In this document: positions 25,640-36,450 of the stretch, piece by piece
How the letters are laid out: the number at the start of each line of letters is the position of its first letter
How positions within the stretch are numbered: the first letter of the stretch is position 1
Assembly: GCA_035079385.1 (NCBI GenBank)
Contig: JAVHKY010000012.1
Span: forward strand, 6,228,501-6,292,500
Source of the DNA: Aspidiotus rigidus
Taxonomy: Eukaryota > Arthropoda > Insecta > Hemiptera > Diaspididae
Direction of reading: 5' to 3'
DNA length: 64,000 nt
Position numbers and translations under genes: made by a program
The notes under the pieces: generated by a model
Told to the model about the DNA's origin: nothing
The model's input: the letters and a program-made list of their open reading frames with translations, nothing else
Databases searched by the model: none

Positions 25640-26010
25640 ACCTGTTTCTTTGGGATAGTTGGGTACCTGTCGACGATTCTTCCGGCGAATCATGGTTACG
25701 GAGGTGAAGTTTTCAGAGACCTGACCTACTCTAGGAACGTGAGAAATTTTTGATCTTCGAGTTATCAGTCGATGGACTTGAAAAATGTTGCTTTCTAACT
25801 GCATTCGTAAGTGCTTGGAGGACTTATATAAAATTTTGACCATGCAGTCAGGAGGACTTGGAGAAATTTCTATCATCCACGCACAAAAAGAAAAATCGAT
25901 CATCCGGCTGTACAGAAAGATCAGGAGAGGGACCTGAAAAATTTCTGTCATTGAGCTATGAAAACTTTCGGCCGTACAATGGAGAGGGTCGTAGAATATT
26001 CTGACCAACT
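25640..26010. repeat. Degenerate minisatellite with GGAGGACTTG units
   Basis: Imperfect units of roughly 35-70 bp recur, each with a GGAGGACTTGGAGAAATTT-like start followed by a CTNATCAT or CTGTCATT block. A similar unit in the opposite orientation occupies 59290-59545. It keeps a 134-codon minus-strand frame open at 25604-26008, which I read as a by-product of the repeats. Confidence 0.5.
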
Positions 26011-26569
26011 AATCGATTCTCGAAATCTAAGATAGTTGATGAAAGAGACTTTGCAAAGGTCAACTCGTTGAAGTACTCTCTTAATTTCGCTATTTTATAT
26101 ATGTTAATCTCCAAAGAAGACGAACTCTGAAAAATGAGTAAGAAAGCGAAGAATTTTATTCTGAAGGATAAGTGGTCTTTTGGAAAGATGCATCGCATTT
26201 GGATTTGCGTATCTTGTAACTTACTCAGAGACGATAAGTAGGAGTTTCGGTGACTATTAAGCACATCAAGAGTGTCCCTTCTGAAACCACAAGAGTCTTG
26301 ATTTTCCCGAGTTTCAGAGCTGCCCGACTCAATTTTGACGATGGCACCTCGTCATAGATTCTGTGATTAGAAAGTTTTCTCAGGGGAGTCTACTTTTAGT
26401 CTCCTTTGGACACGGTTGCTTTTCCTGCCAACAATTCCTCACGTCAGTGTTTCCATGATGATTGGTTACTGCGTCACACTCGTTTATCTGCCCTTAGTCA
26501 CTTTTTTTCTGTGCCGCTTATCGTGGATATCGATTTATATTCTGGATGTTTCATTGGACGTTAAGTTTT
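26011..26569. other. No recognisable gene
   Basis: Nothing recognised between the minisatellite and TCGAC repeat copy B. Confidence 0.5.
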
Positions 26570-27395
26570 TCCCAGTTCCTTTCTGACTAAAGGTCAACAC
26601 CTCAAAATCGATTGAGTCGATTTAGTTTCTCCCAGTGCCGATCGTAAATTTACTCACAATGATTGGAAATCGACTCAAACTCATTGTCGACTTCGAATTA
26701 GAGTTGACTTCTTGTATTATAGAATGATGTCGAATCGACGTCGGGTGTGGAGGTCGATTATACGTCATTCATCAGCAGAAGACTTGCAGCCGATCTTAAA
26801 ATTTTGTATATTTTGAATGCTTAATTTGATATCGAGTTTCAGAATCGAGATTAGATTTATAATTGACACTTGGTGATTGAAAATCTGTGTCTACATTGCG
26901 TCGATTTGACCATTGCTGCACTGGTCAAGCGCATCAATAGACCTTGTTACATATTATGACTATACGCGTTCTGTCGGCAAGTAGCGAAGTCACTTAGGGG
27001 GAAGAAGTTTGTAGATCGATTTAAAGTCGATCAGCATACATTTCCAGAAAACTAAACATCGACTGTTAATCACCGCAACAGAGTAGTCAATTTCAGGTCG
27101 GTAAATAAATTTGGAGAAGTTGACTCGAAATCAACTGCAGATCGACGACGATTTGAGGTAGATTGAAAGAGAACTACAAACCGACTTGAAATCGACCTGG
27201 TAGATGAGTCGAAATGAAGTCGATACTCTACCGCCATATAGACCTGATATTGACGTCGATGTAAAGTCGTTCCCGACGATGTATCGACGTAATTTCATCC
27301 AAAAGTTCGAAAGAAGTAAATTCTCGGTTGATTTGATGTGGATTATCGGTGGACGGTGGGTGTTGGTCGAAAACCGACTGTCGACATGGTTCATT
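26570..27395 (-). repeat. TCGAC-rich dispersed repeat, copy B
   Basis: Same family as copy A but with the core reversed: TCTGTCGGCAAGTAGCGAAG near 26969 is the complement-side match of the core of A. Dense GTCGATTT and AAATCGAC motifs lie on both sides of the core. The right end GTCGACATGGTTCATT (ending 27395) is identical to the right end of A, which supports terminal inverted repeats. The left edge is approximate. Confidence 0.75.
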
Positions 27396-27807
27396 ATTAT
27401 TCTGAAACGCTGCTCCTTTCCATAAATTTAGTCCTGCAATCTGTAATCATCGGCAATATTCCGCTTGAACTTGTTGTTATGCCAGCTTTGCAGTTTGTCG
27501 AAAACGGGTTTTACTGATTAAAATTTGTGGTAAGTGCTGAACCCGGTCGCGATAGTATTTGGGCTTGTTTAACTGTGTCTAATTGCCACGTGTTTTAGTA
27601 CCTAATCAACTCTCGAGTTTGCGCCCGATGTAGGTTCTCGCCACACGAGATTTGATAAAAGCTGGCTGAGTCCCTTTTAGGAGTTGTATCTATGAGGAAA
27701 ATGAGGTTAGGAACAATAGGAACGGTTTAGAATCTTGTATGATAGCGGAAACGGAGGAGTTCGTCAGCGAGGAGAAAAAGGCGAACCAATTTTCCCCTCT
27801 TTGGAGT

Positions 27808-28056
27808 GCGATCGAAGTGGGAGCTTAGTCTCGACTAGTTAACGTCGCAATCGTTTCCTTTTTATGAGTAGACGGACATCCGAAGTCAGTTCATTGATCC
27901 TAGCGATACGTTCGATGTTCACTACTTCGGATTTAAAAGCTTGACTTGAAAGAGGAAGTGAAGGGAGCCGATTAATAGCGGAATTGATAGCAGGCATTCT
28001 ATGGATCGCCGGGTGTGAGCTGAAGTGACGTATCCTTCAGGTAAACGGCGAAATCA
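27808..28056 (-). pseudogene. Penelope-like element fragment, left copy of a flanking duplication
   Basis: This 249 bp block is a second copy of 29055-29322, with about 20 substitutions, mostly transitions, and a 19 bp deletion near 28029. In the right copy the minus strand reads as the C-terminal part of a Penelope-like reverse transcriptase. The block begins and ends exactly where the RTE-like insertion at 28057-29054 meets its flanks. It is therefore best read as one half of a very long duplication of the target. Confidence 0.7.
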
Positions 28057-29054
28057 ATCAATCAATCAACAGCTTTATTATTAGTGTTCCAATAAATAAA
28101 TCTATCTTTGTAACACATCATTTTTGCTTAGGTACTGTGATACACTAGACCCAATAGATTGAGCATAAGCCTCCCTCAGCCTTGTCCATTCTGTCCTGTC
28201 TGCTGCTACCCTGTGAAAGAGTCTGTTATCCAGAAACTTTACAGTATCGTCCCTCCATCCCATTACTTTTGCTTCACGCTTTCTTCCCTCTCTTAGATAC
28301 CAGTTGTTTATTTTATAAGTCCATCTTTCATCCTTAAGTCTGTGAATATGACCAGCCCAATACCATTTTTTACGGCGAGCAGTATGCACAATATTTACGT
28401 TTTTTCCAAATTTTTCCCTAATGAGCTGCATTCTTATTTCATCTTTCAAATTTATTCCTAACATGGATCTTTCCACGACATTTTGCATTGTTTCCAGTTT
28501 ACTGTAGTCTTTTTTGGTCATTGCCCAAGTTTGTGCTTCGTATGTTGCTGCCGGTACAATACAGCTATTAAAAACACTGCTTTTAAAATTTCTCCTATAA
28601 TTCCCTTTGAAGATTTTTGCCAAGGACCAATATTTTCCCCACCCTATTGCTATCCTTCTTTTTCTTTCTTTTTCCATCCCATTTTCTAAGGCTACTGTTT
28701 GGCCCAGATGTATCATTTCTTCCTCGTTTTTCAATGTTTTACCATCAATTTTTATCATTTCCTGACTGTAGTCGCTAGCCATTATTTTTGTCTTTTTAAC
28801 GCTTATTTTCATTCCCGCTTTTTCTCTTTCTTTTCTCAGTTCCTCTATCATTTGTCTCAGCTCTTGCATATTTTTACCTATTATTACTAGATCATCTGCT
28901 AATCGCGGGTTGTTCATGAATTCACCATTTACATTTATTCCCTTCCCAATCTAATTTTCGAAAAATCTCTTCAATTGCACTTGTGAATAATATTGCTGAT
29001 ATTGGATCCCCTTGTTTTACTCCCTTCTGGATTTTAAAATATTCTCCCTTGATA
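28057..29054 (-). mobile_element. RTE-like non-LTR retrotransposon, 5'-truncated
   Basis: A minus-strand insertion. Its 3' end (low coordinates) has a short trailer with AATAAAG and ends in a GATT tetranucleotide tail at about 28053-28069, typical of RTE elements, which end in simple repeats rather than long poly-A. The 5' end is cut inside the RT domain. The coding part is described separately. The flanks are two diverged copies of the same 250-268 bp sequence. Confidence 0.8.
28102..29040 (-). pseudogene. RTE-like reverse transcriptase, C-terminal half
   Basis: The long open part is 271 codons (28917 down to 28102). Upstream, in another frame, GVKQGDPISAILF at about 29010 is RT motif 4; one frameshift near 28945 joins it to FMNNPRLADDLVII, the catalytic ADD block, with Leu where Phe or Tyr is usual. 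Then come ELRQMIEELRKEREKAGMKI and SVKKTKIM, an AQTWAMTKKDYSKLETMQ thumb segment, and the tail WYWAGHIHRLKDERWTYKI, WREGRKREAK-like and GWRDD. This order matches RTE/BovB-type elements. Apart from the frameshift it is well preserved, implying a younger insertion than the I-type tails. The N-terminal endonuclease is absent, so it is not autonomous. Confidence 0.85.
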
Positions 29055-29490
29055 GCGATCAAAGTGAGGGCTTAGTTTCGACCAGTAAACGTCGCAATTG
29101 TTTCCTTTTTATGAGTAGACGGACATCCAAAGTCAGCTCACTGATCCTAGCGATGCGTTCGATGTTCACTACTTCGGAGTTAAAAGCTTGTCTTGAAAGA
29201 GGAAGTGAAAGGAGCCGATTAATAGCGGAATTGATAGCAGGCATTTTATAGATCGCCGGGTGTGAGCTGAAGTGAACTGAAACGCACCTGTAAACGTATC
29301 CTTAGGATAAACGGCGAAATCAGCTTGAAGGCTGTTTGACCGTTCGACCAAAGAGATGGTAAGGTCAAAGTAATTGAGACGATTACTTTCCACTGCGATG
29401 GTAAAAGAGATGAACGGATGATAAGAATTGAGTGTATGAAAGAAATTTTGAAACTTCGTACCGAACAGAGTTGAGAAACAGAAGTTCATT
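29055..29490 (-). pseudogene. Penelope-like element RT fragment, right copy
   Basis: On the minus strand, ESNRLNYFDLTISLVE and FAVYPKD match the Penelope-like pattern of N-x-L-x-F-L-D-L-x-I then F-x-I-Y-R-K. One frameshift later INSAINRLLSLPLSRQAFNS then EVVNIERIARI matches the helical segment that follows. Positions 29055-29322 are duplicated at 27808-28056 across the RTE insertion. The element would have been a reverse-transcribing mobile element distinct from LTR and non-LTR types. This piece is dead. It differs in sequence from the copies at 42.5 and 63.1 kb, so it is a separate subfamily. Confidence 0.7.
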
Positions 29491-31719
29491 CATAAAGACG
29501 TCAGCCTTCCGTGAGGAGACGATCAGGGAAGTTGTAGACGTTTTTCCTAATGAGGCAGAGATTATGTTAGAGGCATATAGTGATCAGTTTTTTAGATTCC
29601 GAGATAGTATCAGGAGAAAGCTTCTTTTCTTATAAGTGGTCAGCCATAATGTTCAAAGCTCGTGAAACGGGGATTTTTGTAAATATTCTCTTGACATCAA
29701 AGGCAACTCACGGAGTAAAAAAATATGACTTTGATTTGAATAAAACGATCATCTTGATCAGAAACTTTCGTCAAGTATAAATGTGTCAAAATGTATTGAG
29801 TTTTGATCTATACGATTCTAGTTCTAGTAGTCACATAAGGAGAACATTCATGTTTATGTGCACACACGCAAGAAATGCGTATAAAATTTGAAAATTATAG
29901 TAATTTATGCAGAGGACTAAATTGATTTTTGCGTTCATCGTGTCTTTAGCGTGATTCACGAGTCTTCTTTGTCAAACGAGAGGGCTTTTACTTGGATAAT
30001 CGAAAAAAGGCTACTCGGGCTGCTGTGGGCAGTTTCTTAATTACACCCGGTGTAATGACGGTATCCACGTTCGTGCTCGTACACGACCTTGATAACGATT
30101 ATTTTTGGGCTGGACGTTTCGCTCCAACGTTTTCCGAAGTAGGTTTACGAAGTATACGCACCCATTCATTCATGCACCTTTACGAACGTATCAAACTACT
30201 CGTTAAGACTTTCTGTGCACAGAAATACAACGCGGATAAGATTTTGCTAATTTGTTTCTAAGTGGTGTACCGTAGTTGTCTCTTTTCGTTACAATTTCAT
30301 TTTTTAGCCCTCCGTTCTAATCGCATCGATCTACAATTTCACGTTTGTTTTTTTTTTTTTTTCATCTTCATTAGGATTATGATAAACCAGTTTTTAATGT
30401 GCGACAAGTAACCGTCGTTCGACGCGTTCGACGCTAGGTAGGTTCGACATACTTCTAAGTGATACCGGCGTGTGTAAGTTGTATGTAAAGATCGGACACG
30501 GGTCAAACGACCGATATATTTTCACCCACCTACCCACCCACCCACTGTGAACCAACCGTCAACCTATATTTAATTAATATACCAATATCATACAATATAC
30601 GCTATTTACGCCGTTGTACGTTGGTATATTATTTTGTCCGGCCAATTTACAACGATATGACTATTAGGCTATGGTCTAGATATGTGCGCGTGTTATGCGA
30701 AGTTATAAAATACAAATTACGGACATATATATGTATGTCCAGTAAAAATGAGATTAGTCTGCGTACTTCGGTACTGTATTTGCTCGGGTGAATTGAAAAA
30801 TACGGGCTCTGATTTATTCCGTCATAACTGAAGTCACGTATACTGCCTTTGAATAGTTTGCGTCTGCCTATAGTAAACGAGTGTTTGCCAATTTCACTTT
30901 AATTGTTTTAAAATTCATTTAGTCGGGCAGAGTTCCGGTAGCAAATTGAACTTCTGCCGTTACATCGTGTCGTCACGTCTCAATGGATCGCGAATATACG
31001 AACACCACCGACAAACTGCGACCGTACCCCTTGTTGGTCGGCGACGGTTTCGTTGTCCGCTGAAAAGACGAATCTCGTTCTGCCTTTTTAAAATTTGACA
31101 TATGTTTTCACGTCGTGTGTGGAATGTCACGTACCTACGTCTTATTTTAGATGTTATTGTACACGTTTTGTTATTAATTACACGCGGAATACAATCCTTG
31201 CGAACGGGGAAAAAATGGAGTACCGCGAAGAACGAAGAAAGTTTTCATTACCAACTCTCGCAAAATATATAAACTTAAACGTGCTTGTGTGTACGCCTTA
31301 TCGCGAGGAAGAAAAAACTCGTACACTAGATAATGTATATTTTACGAGCGGTGTCTTCTCACCTCCTTTAAATGAGAGAAGTTAAGTAATCCGTGTGGAC
31401 CGCTTTCAGATTAAATGTCAACTACCGTATCAGCGGAGTTTAATCGCTAACTCGGTCGTCGGGATTGCAATATTCCACGGATGTAACATTTTTGTGCATT
31501 TTTCGCATCTGTAAGAATGTACGAGTGTATGTTTCATCACTTGTCAGAGTGGCTTGTTTGCACACGTGATGAATGGTGAAGTTGAATGGCTCATGAAATC
31601 TAAGTATTTTGTTGTCCTATATGGAGAATGTTGCACTGTTGCACGCTTGGGTTCATCTTAATCGTACGTGTCTTTAGTTTATTAGAATTACCTTCCTCGC
31701 AGTATCTAGCCTACTTATA
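29491..31719. other. No recognisable gene
   Basis: The first 300 bp may extend the Penelope-like element upstream but I cannot read it. An ACCC-rich stretch lies near 30524-30545. Open frames at 29992-30261 and 31095-31385 are unrecognised. Confidence 0.5.
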
Positions 31720-32400
31720 CTGGTTAACAATACGTGAAATCGCGAGCAGACCTAAATATTCGATGAAGTTGCGAGTCAGAAATGACTGCTGATATCTGAA
31801 TAATTTTTTCCGCCTGTTTGCCTCCTTTCAAACAAGTGAATACGCCAGCACGGTATCGTTTGATTGATGCGGCCTTGTCGGTCACACAGTTTTGTTTAAG
31901 AATCGTCAAAATGTTGTTCCAGTCGAGAAGTCTCGAATGCGATGCATTCATGAGGTTCTAATGTAAAACGATCCCATGGTTGAGATGGTCGTATATTTTT
32001 ATGAGGGTTGATTCTCCCTTGTGTATGTCTCTAAATTCATGAGATTGCTCTCTTCCCATTCACGGTGATCACCTTTTAAGAAAATTGTGAAAACAATCCG
32101 GCAAGATCTGCAGAGTGGGTGGTCTTTCGTATGAAAAATTCTGCTAATAGCTTGCAAGTGTAAGAAGAGATATGGAAGAATATTTCGAGCTCTGAATCCT
32201 TAAAGAAGGGGCCAAGTTAGGCGAAATTGTAGAGGTGGGGAATGAAATAAACTTTGTCGTCCGAACACCAGTCGGGCGTAGGAAGATTGAGAGACTCTGC
32301 TGATAGGCTGTATTATAGGTATTTGAAAAAAGGAACGTTTTGAAATCGGTTCTCTTTTGAAAACTGAGCTGCCTCTGATCACGGTTGATGTGGACCGAAC
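31720..32400 (-). pseudogene. Penelope-like element fragment with possible GIY-YIG region
   Basis: On the minus strand TKFISFPTSTISPNLAPSL (about 32270-32210) resembles the K-x-I-S-L-P-Y...S segment between RT and endonuclease of Penelope-like elements. Downstream SHSRLLDWNNILTILKQN (about 31945-31885) resembles the H-x-F-D-W-x-N-I-x-I-L block at the end of their GIY-YIG domain. The middle is frameshifted and the GIY-YIG tyrosines are not visible. The assignment relies on two short blocks in the right order and spacing, so it is tentative. Confidence 0.5.
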
Positions 32401-32445
32401 AACGGCAATCGTTTATTTCGAAGTATTGCCTATGAAAACATTCCC

Positions 32446-33327
32446 AATGAACCATACTGACTTTAAATCGACTCGCTATTGTAACCAAAAGTTGATTTAA
32501 AATTGACGTAGATTTTGAGTTGATTCCATTCCGCTCAATATCGACCGCAAAACGACCCAAAATGACCGGAAGTTGACTCAAAATCGACCGCTCGTCTACA
32601 CTATCAACTCATTGTCGAGGTCAAAATTGAGTCAACTTTCGGTGTTATATAGATTGACGTCGATCCAATTCGACGTCGATCTTCGGTCGATTATGAGTCA
32701 CATTGAAGTTGAAATGGCGTCAATTTCGAGTGTCAAACTAGATAGGGTTTCAGATGACTCAATTTCTGACATCAGATTCCAAGGCCGACTGAAAATCAAT
32801 ATCGGCATTGCGTCTGTTCAACCTGGTCAAGCATACGTGAGATTCTCAATGTCCCTCATAATGTAATTATGATTGCGCATTCTATCCGCAGAGAATGCTA
32901 CAAGGGAGTGACTTTACATCGACTCTAGATCGACTTGGATTGAAGTCAACGAATGCATATTCCGGAGAACTAGAAATCAACGAAACAGGACAGTCAATTT
33001 CAGGTTGGTAGAGAAATCGACTCAAAATCATCTCCAGATAAATGTTGATTTGAAATCAACCGGCTTACATTACTAGAGAACTACAAATCGACATGAAATC
33101 GACTCCGCAAAGCAGCCGGCCTTGAATTTTCAGGGTCGGTTTTGAACATGTCGACTCAAATCACCTGAAATTGAGGAGGCAAATAAGTCAAATCCGGCTT
33201 GATAAATGTCGACCTGATATTGACGTTGACGTGACAACATTATATCAAGACAACTTTGGACAAGTCTTTCGAAAAAGTAAATTCTTGGTCAATTCAAGGT
33301 CGATTTTGACGCTTGAAATGATTCATC
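32446..33327 (-). repeat. TCGAC-rich dispersed repeat, copy C
   Basis: 882 bp. The left end AATGAACCATACTGAC is the complement of the right end of copies A and B, and the right end reads GAAATGATTCAT. Between them lie many TCGAC and TCGATTT motifs, such as TTGACGTCGATCC and ATTCGACGTCGATC near 32655-32680. The core GCATTCTATCCGCAGAG near 32878 aligns with the core of copy D reversed. The coincidence of both ends makes this the best-delimited copy. Confidence 0.8.
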
Positions 33328-33989
33328 AATAGAGCTTGGATTCCTTGGAATTTGTCAGTTTTTTTCCTGAAGGGGCAGACGGCGGGTGATCAAATGGGAG
33401 TTCATTTCATACCTTTAGGACCCAGGGAAAAAATTTTTATTTTGCCAAAAAATGAATAAATGCCAAAACCGGAATAAATGCCAAAAACGACAAATTTTGA
33501 ATATTTAGCGCCAAAATGTAATGTTTAATTCTCGTTTTTTTATAGATTTCTTTAATAATACGTTCAAATTCAATTAAAAAAATTTTTAATTTCATTAAAC
33601 CATTCATTTTTCGTACTTTTTTTTGATTTTGCCAAATAATGCCAAATTTCTCGACTTTAAATTCCAAAAATCATTGTAATAATTGCCAAAAAATCCGAGC
33701 TCTATTCATCAATTTATGTAAAAAATTCTCAAATTTGAATGAAATATTGATCCATGCCATGGAAAATTTTTACAAATATTTAATTATATACAGCCAAAAG
33801 TTTGTCCGTATCTCATACCACCGTACCTACCGCTTTTAAGCTTTCAGGATGGAATAACTTTCAACCCATGAATGAGAATTTTAGGTCCCATAGGAAAAAA
33901 GTCCTTGCTGCGCATATCACTTGACGCAAAGGAAGGCAAAGAGCAAAAAAGAATAAGATGGATGATCATCCCAAGGGTGTCGCTAAATC
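33328..33989. other. Repeated ATGCCAAAA motifs, otherwise nothing recognised
   Basis: Between 33435 and 33700 the motifs TTGCCAAAAAATG and ATGCCAAAA recur at least six times in AT-rich sequence. A 33915-33980 segment (CATATCACTTGACGCAAAGG) resembles 36354-36400 inside the Helitron-like start. No gene is seen. Confidence 0.5.
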
Positions 33990-34345
33990 CGCACTAGAGT
34001 GCTAGTTCCTGTTCGAGTGCGTCGAGAGATCGTCCTAGGAGGTAGTAGTCTCTCACGTTCTCAGATTCTAAACCATGAAACTCGCAAGAACATTTTCCTC
34101 ATCATACACATATTTTTACTGACGGTTCTGAAAGTCATCAAAAAGTGGGTATGGCCTTTTGGATCCCCTCAACTAAGCTTCATTGTTGCTCTTTATCTCT
34201 ACCAAACTTCACATCTATTTTTCATACCGAACAGATGGCGATATTCCAAGCCCTTTCCCACATAAAGCAAAACTCCCAAAAAGGACATTCTCTCATAATA
34301 TCTGTTCTCTCCGTCCATTTCTTCCATCCCTTCACGCGTTAATTC
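33990..34345 (+). pseudogene. I/Jockey-type RNase H fragment, copy 5
   Basis: From 34115 one frame reads FTDGSESHQKVGMAF, the first RNase H motif with its catalytic aspartate. It continues to TSIFHTEQMAIFQALSHIKQ, where E is the expected catalytic glutamate and the helix follows. The frame stays open to 34342. The upstream 120 bp is not readable, and the C-terminal zinc-knuckle-like block seen in other copies is not found downstream. This RNase H would have degraded the RNA strand during element copying. Confidence 0.7.
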
Positions 34346-34967
34346 ATCCTTAGCTTTATCAATCTTCTACTTGATCCATTCCCTCCACCCACATAAAAAT
34401 TAATTTTCTCTCGATCCCTAGTCATCCCCTTTCAGAGCCGCCGACCTATTATCATCCGAAAACCCTTCAATTTCCTCACACATTTTCAAATTTATTTCTG
34501 ACCTACCTCCTTCCATCAACATTTAAATTCAAATCAATTTTTCCCTTTTTTCCTGCGAAGTAAGGCCCAGTAGCCATCCTTTTTCCAACCTTCCTCCTTT
34601 TTTTTTATATTTTATGATCTACTCCCTTTAAATTTTCAAGAGCATTTGAATCATACTCAAACTCGGTTCCAGTCCTCACTTGGGTTGCTATGTCAGAGTA
34701 TAATTTTTTTTTTTTTTTTTTTTCTATGGGTAATATAACTTTTTTTCTATTCCGTTTGTTTTTTGTTTTGTTTTTTTTTTTTCTTTTAGTTGGATGTAAT
34801 TGAAAAAAAAAAAAGAATACGAAACCTATTTTCGTAGAATTTTAAGAATGGCTTTACAACCATTTTATTTGGGTTTCAAACAGAAGGGGCGCCGATGATA
34901 ATCGATTGCAGCACCACATTTTATAAGTTCCAATCAGAGACGGAGAGGAGCCGAGTTTGAGGATCTT
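34346..34967. other. No recognisable gene; T tracts
   Basis: Pyrimidine-rich then T-rich sequence with long T runs at about 34708-34725 and 34768-34785. Some of it may be retroelement trailer. Confidence 0.5.
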
Positions 34968-35252
34968 AATGAACCACATCGACTAATTTACTTCTTTAAA
35001 AGTCTTGGTCAAAATTGCGTCGGTATATTGTTGAAATTAACCTCACATTGACGTCGATATCAGATTGATTACTCCATTTTGACTCGTTTGCCGCGTCAAT
35101 TTCAGGTCGATTTCAAATTGACTTCTCCAAATTTTAATCAACTGCTCCGTTGGGTCAATATCCAATCAATTTGTAGTTCTCTGGTAATGTAAGCTGGTCG
35201 ATTTTAAATTGTCCACAAATAAACGTTGGCCTGGAGTTGATTTTAAGGTGTC
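34968..35252 (+). repeat. TCGAC-rich dispersed repeat, copy D, left part
   Basis: Begins AATGAACCACATCGACTAAT, the family terminus, and matches copy A in order, for example CCTCACATTGACGTCGATAT and TTTGTAGTTCTCTGGTAATG. It is interrupted by a Mutator-like remnant and resumes at 35901. Confidence 0.75.
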
Positions 35253-35900
35253 AGGAAATTTGTCCACATGAAAATTATCTGTGCGAAAGAAGTCGTTTGA
35301 GAAATTGGTCAATAACGAAATTTTACAGCATAAAAAAAAGTTGAACTTCTTGTCGTTTGTAATAATTGTACTCTCGATAAGCTCGAATAAACCCAGGACG
35401 TTGAATATGGTAAATAGAAATCGAAAGTTCTTGTTACTGAAAGATATACTCGTGTATATTAACTACTGTGATTTTATCACATGTGTGTACAGGAAGGAGG
35501 ATGGTGATAATATTATGTACCATCATAAAATATGAGTGATGCATTTTGTGAATCTTTGCTTTTGTACTTAACAAAACTATTTGTCATCTCAGGCAAGGTC
35601 AAATTATTCACATGATTCTTTTCATGAAGAGGAGGATGATGTCGACAGTGGAGACAACTACGTCTCAATTTATCTAAGGGGTATCGCTCACAATCTTCAT
35701 TAATAATATTTATTTATTATAGAATCTTTTCTATTTTAGAACCTTTCAATTTTCCAGAATTTATATTTTTTCGAACTTTCAAATTTTGTAATATCTAAAT
35801 TTCGTAAAAGTCAAATTTTGCACGATTAAATTTCGCCACGTTCAAATTCATTTTTTAGCAACCACAATTCTCTGTCGGTCAATTTTCGCTCGGACAAATA
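35253..35900 (+). mobile_element. Mutator-like (MULE) remnant inside repeat D
   Basis: A 648 bp insertion with imperfect inverted ends sharing ATTTGTCC and GAAAATT. The flanking 10 bp, TTAAGGTGTC and TTATGGACTC, agree at seven positions, consistent with an eroded 9-10 bp target duplication. At 35620-35703 one frame reads EDDVDSGDNYVSIYLRGIAH followed by N-L-H and a stop. This matches the last residues (Y-L-R-G-[IV]-A-H-N) of the Mutator-like transposase fragment at 48.9 kb. The remaining coding sequence is lost. Confidence 0.6.
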
Positions 35901-36182
35901 TTATGGACTCGATTTTAAATCGAAGTTTGAAAATTTTCTTATTGACCTGAAATTAACTGCTCTGTTGCGTCAAAAATCACCTTTTTTTTTTCTTATTTTT
36001 CTATTTTATTTTTTTAATACATTTATGCATGTGTACAATTTTTTCCCCTTTTTTTTTTTCTTTTTTTTAATAATTTTTCTCTGGTTGGATGTAATTAAAA
36101 AAAATCTGAGTTGAAGTACGACTTTCTTAAAGAATTCTGTGAGTTTTATGACTTAGCTACTCGCCGACAGAATGCGTAATCA
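35901..36182 (+). repeat. TCGAC-rich dispersed repeat, copy D, right part
   Basis: Continues the order of copy A: GACTCGATTTTAAATCGAAG, then TTATTGACCTGAAATTAACT, then T-rich filler and the core GACTTAGCTACTCGCCGACA near 36150. It stops at 36182 where a Helitron-like start begins; the right half of the repeat is missing. Confidence 0.7.
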
Positions 36183-36450
36183 TCTAAATAATTACATAAA
36201 GCAGAGTTTGTCTGTTTACTTAGGTGTTTGTTTGTCCTCTTATACCTTGAGAACCGCTCAACCTATTGACTTGAAATTTTCGCCTCGCGTGTTTATAATA
36301 CTTGGGAATAACGTCATAGAAAAAGAAATCTTATTGAAAAAGATGTCTTCGCTGTACACATCACTTGACGAGCAAAGAAGAGCAGGATGAAGAATCATCT
36401 GAAGCGAATGCAGTGTCATTTGTGTCATTCTGTCCAGCGCATGCGACATC
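36183..36450 (+). mobile_element. Helitron 5' fragment
   Basis: Starts TCTAAATAATTACATAAAG followed by GTTTGTCTGTTTACTTAGG, then ACCGCTCAACCTATTGACTT, paralleling the start of the Helitron at 3084. It is inserted after an A within the core of TCGAC repeat D. No CTRR end or hairpin was found downstream, so its right limit is a guess. Confidence 0.55.

Noticed and set aside
25604..26008. 134-codon minus-strand frame
   Set aside because: It lies on a degenerate minisatellite and has no family motif.
32144..32581. 145-codon minus-strand frame as a host gene
   Set aside because: Its N-terminal third is encoded by TCGAC repeat C, and the rest fits a Penelope-like fragment.
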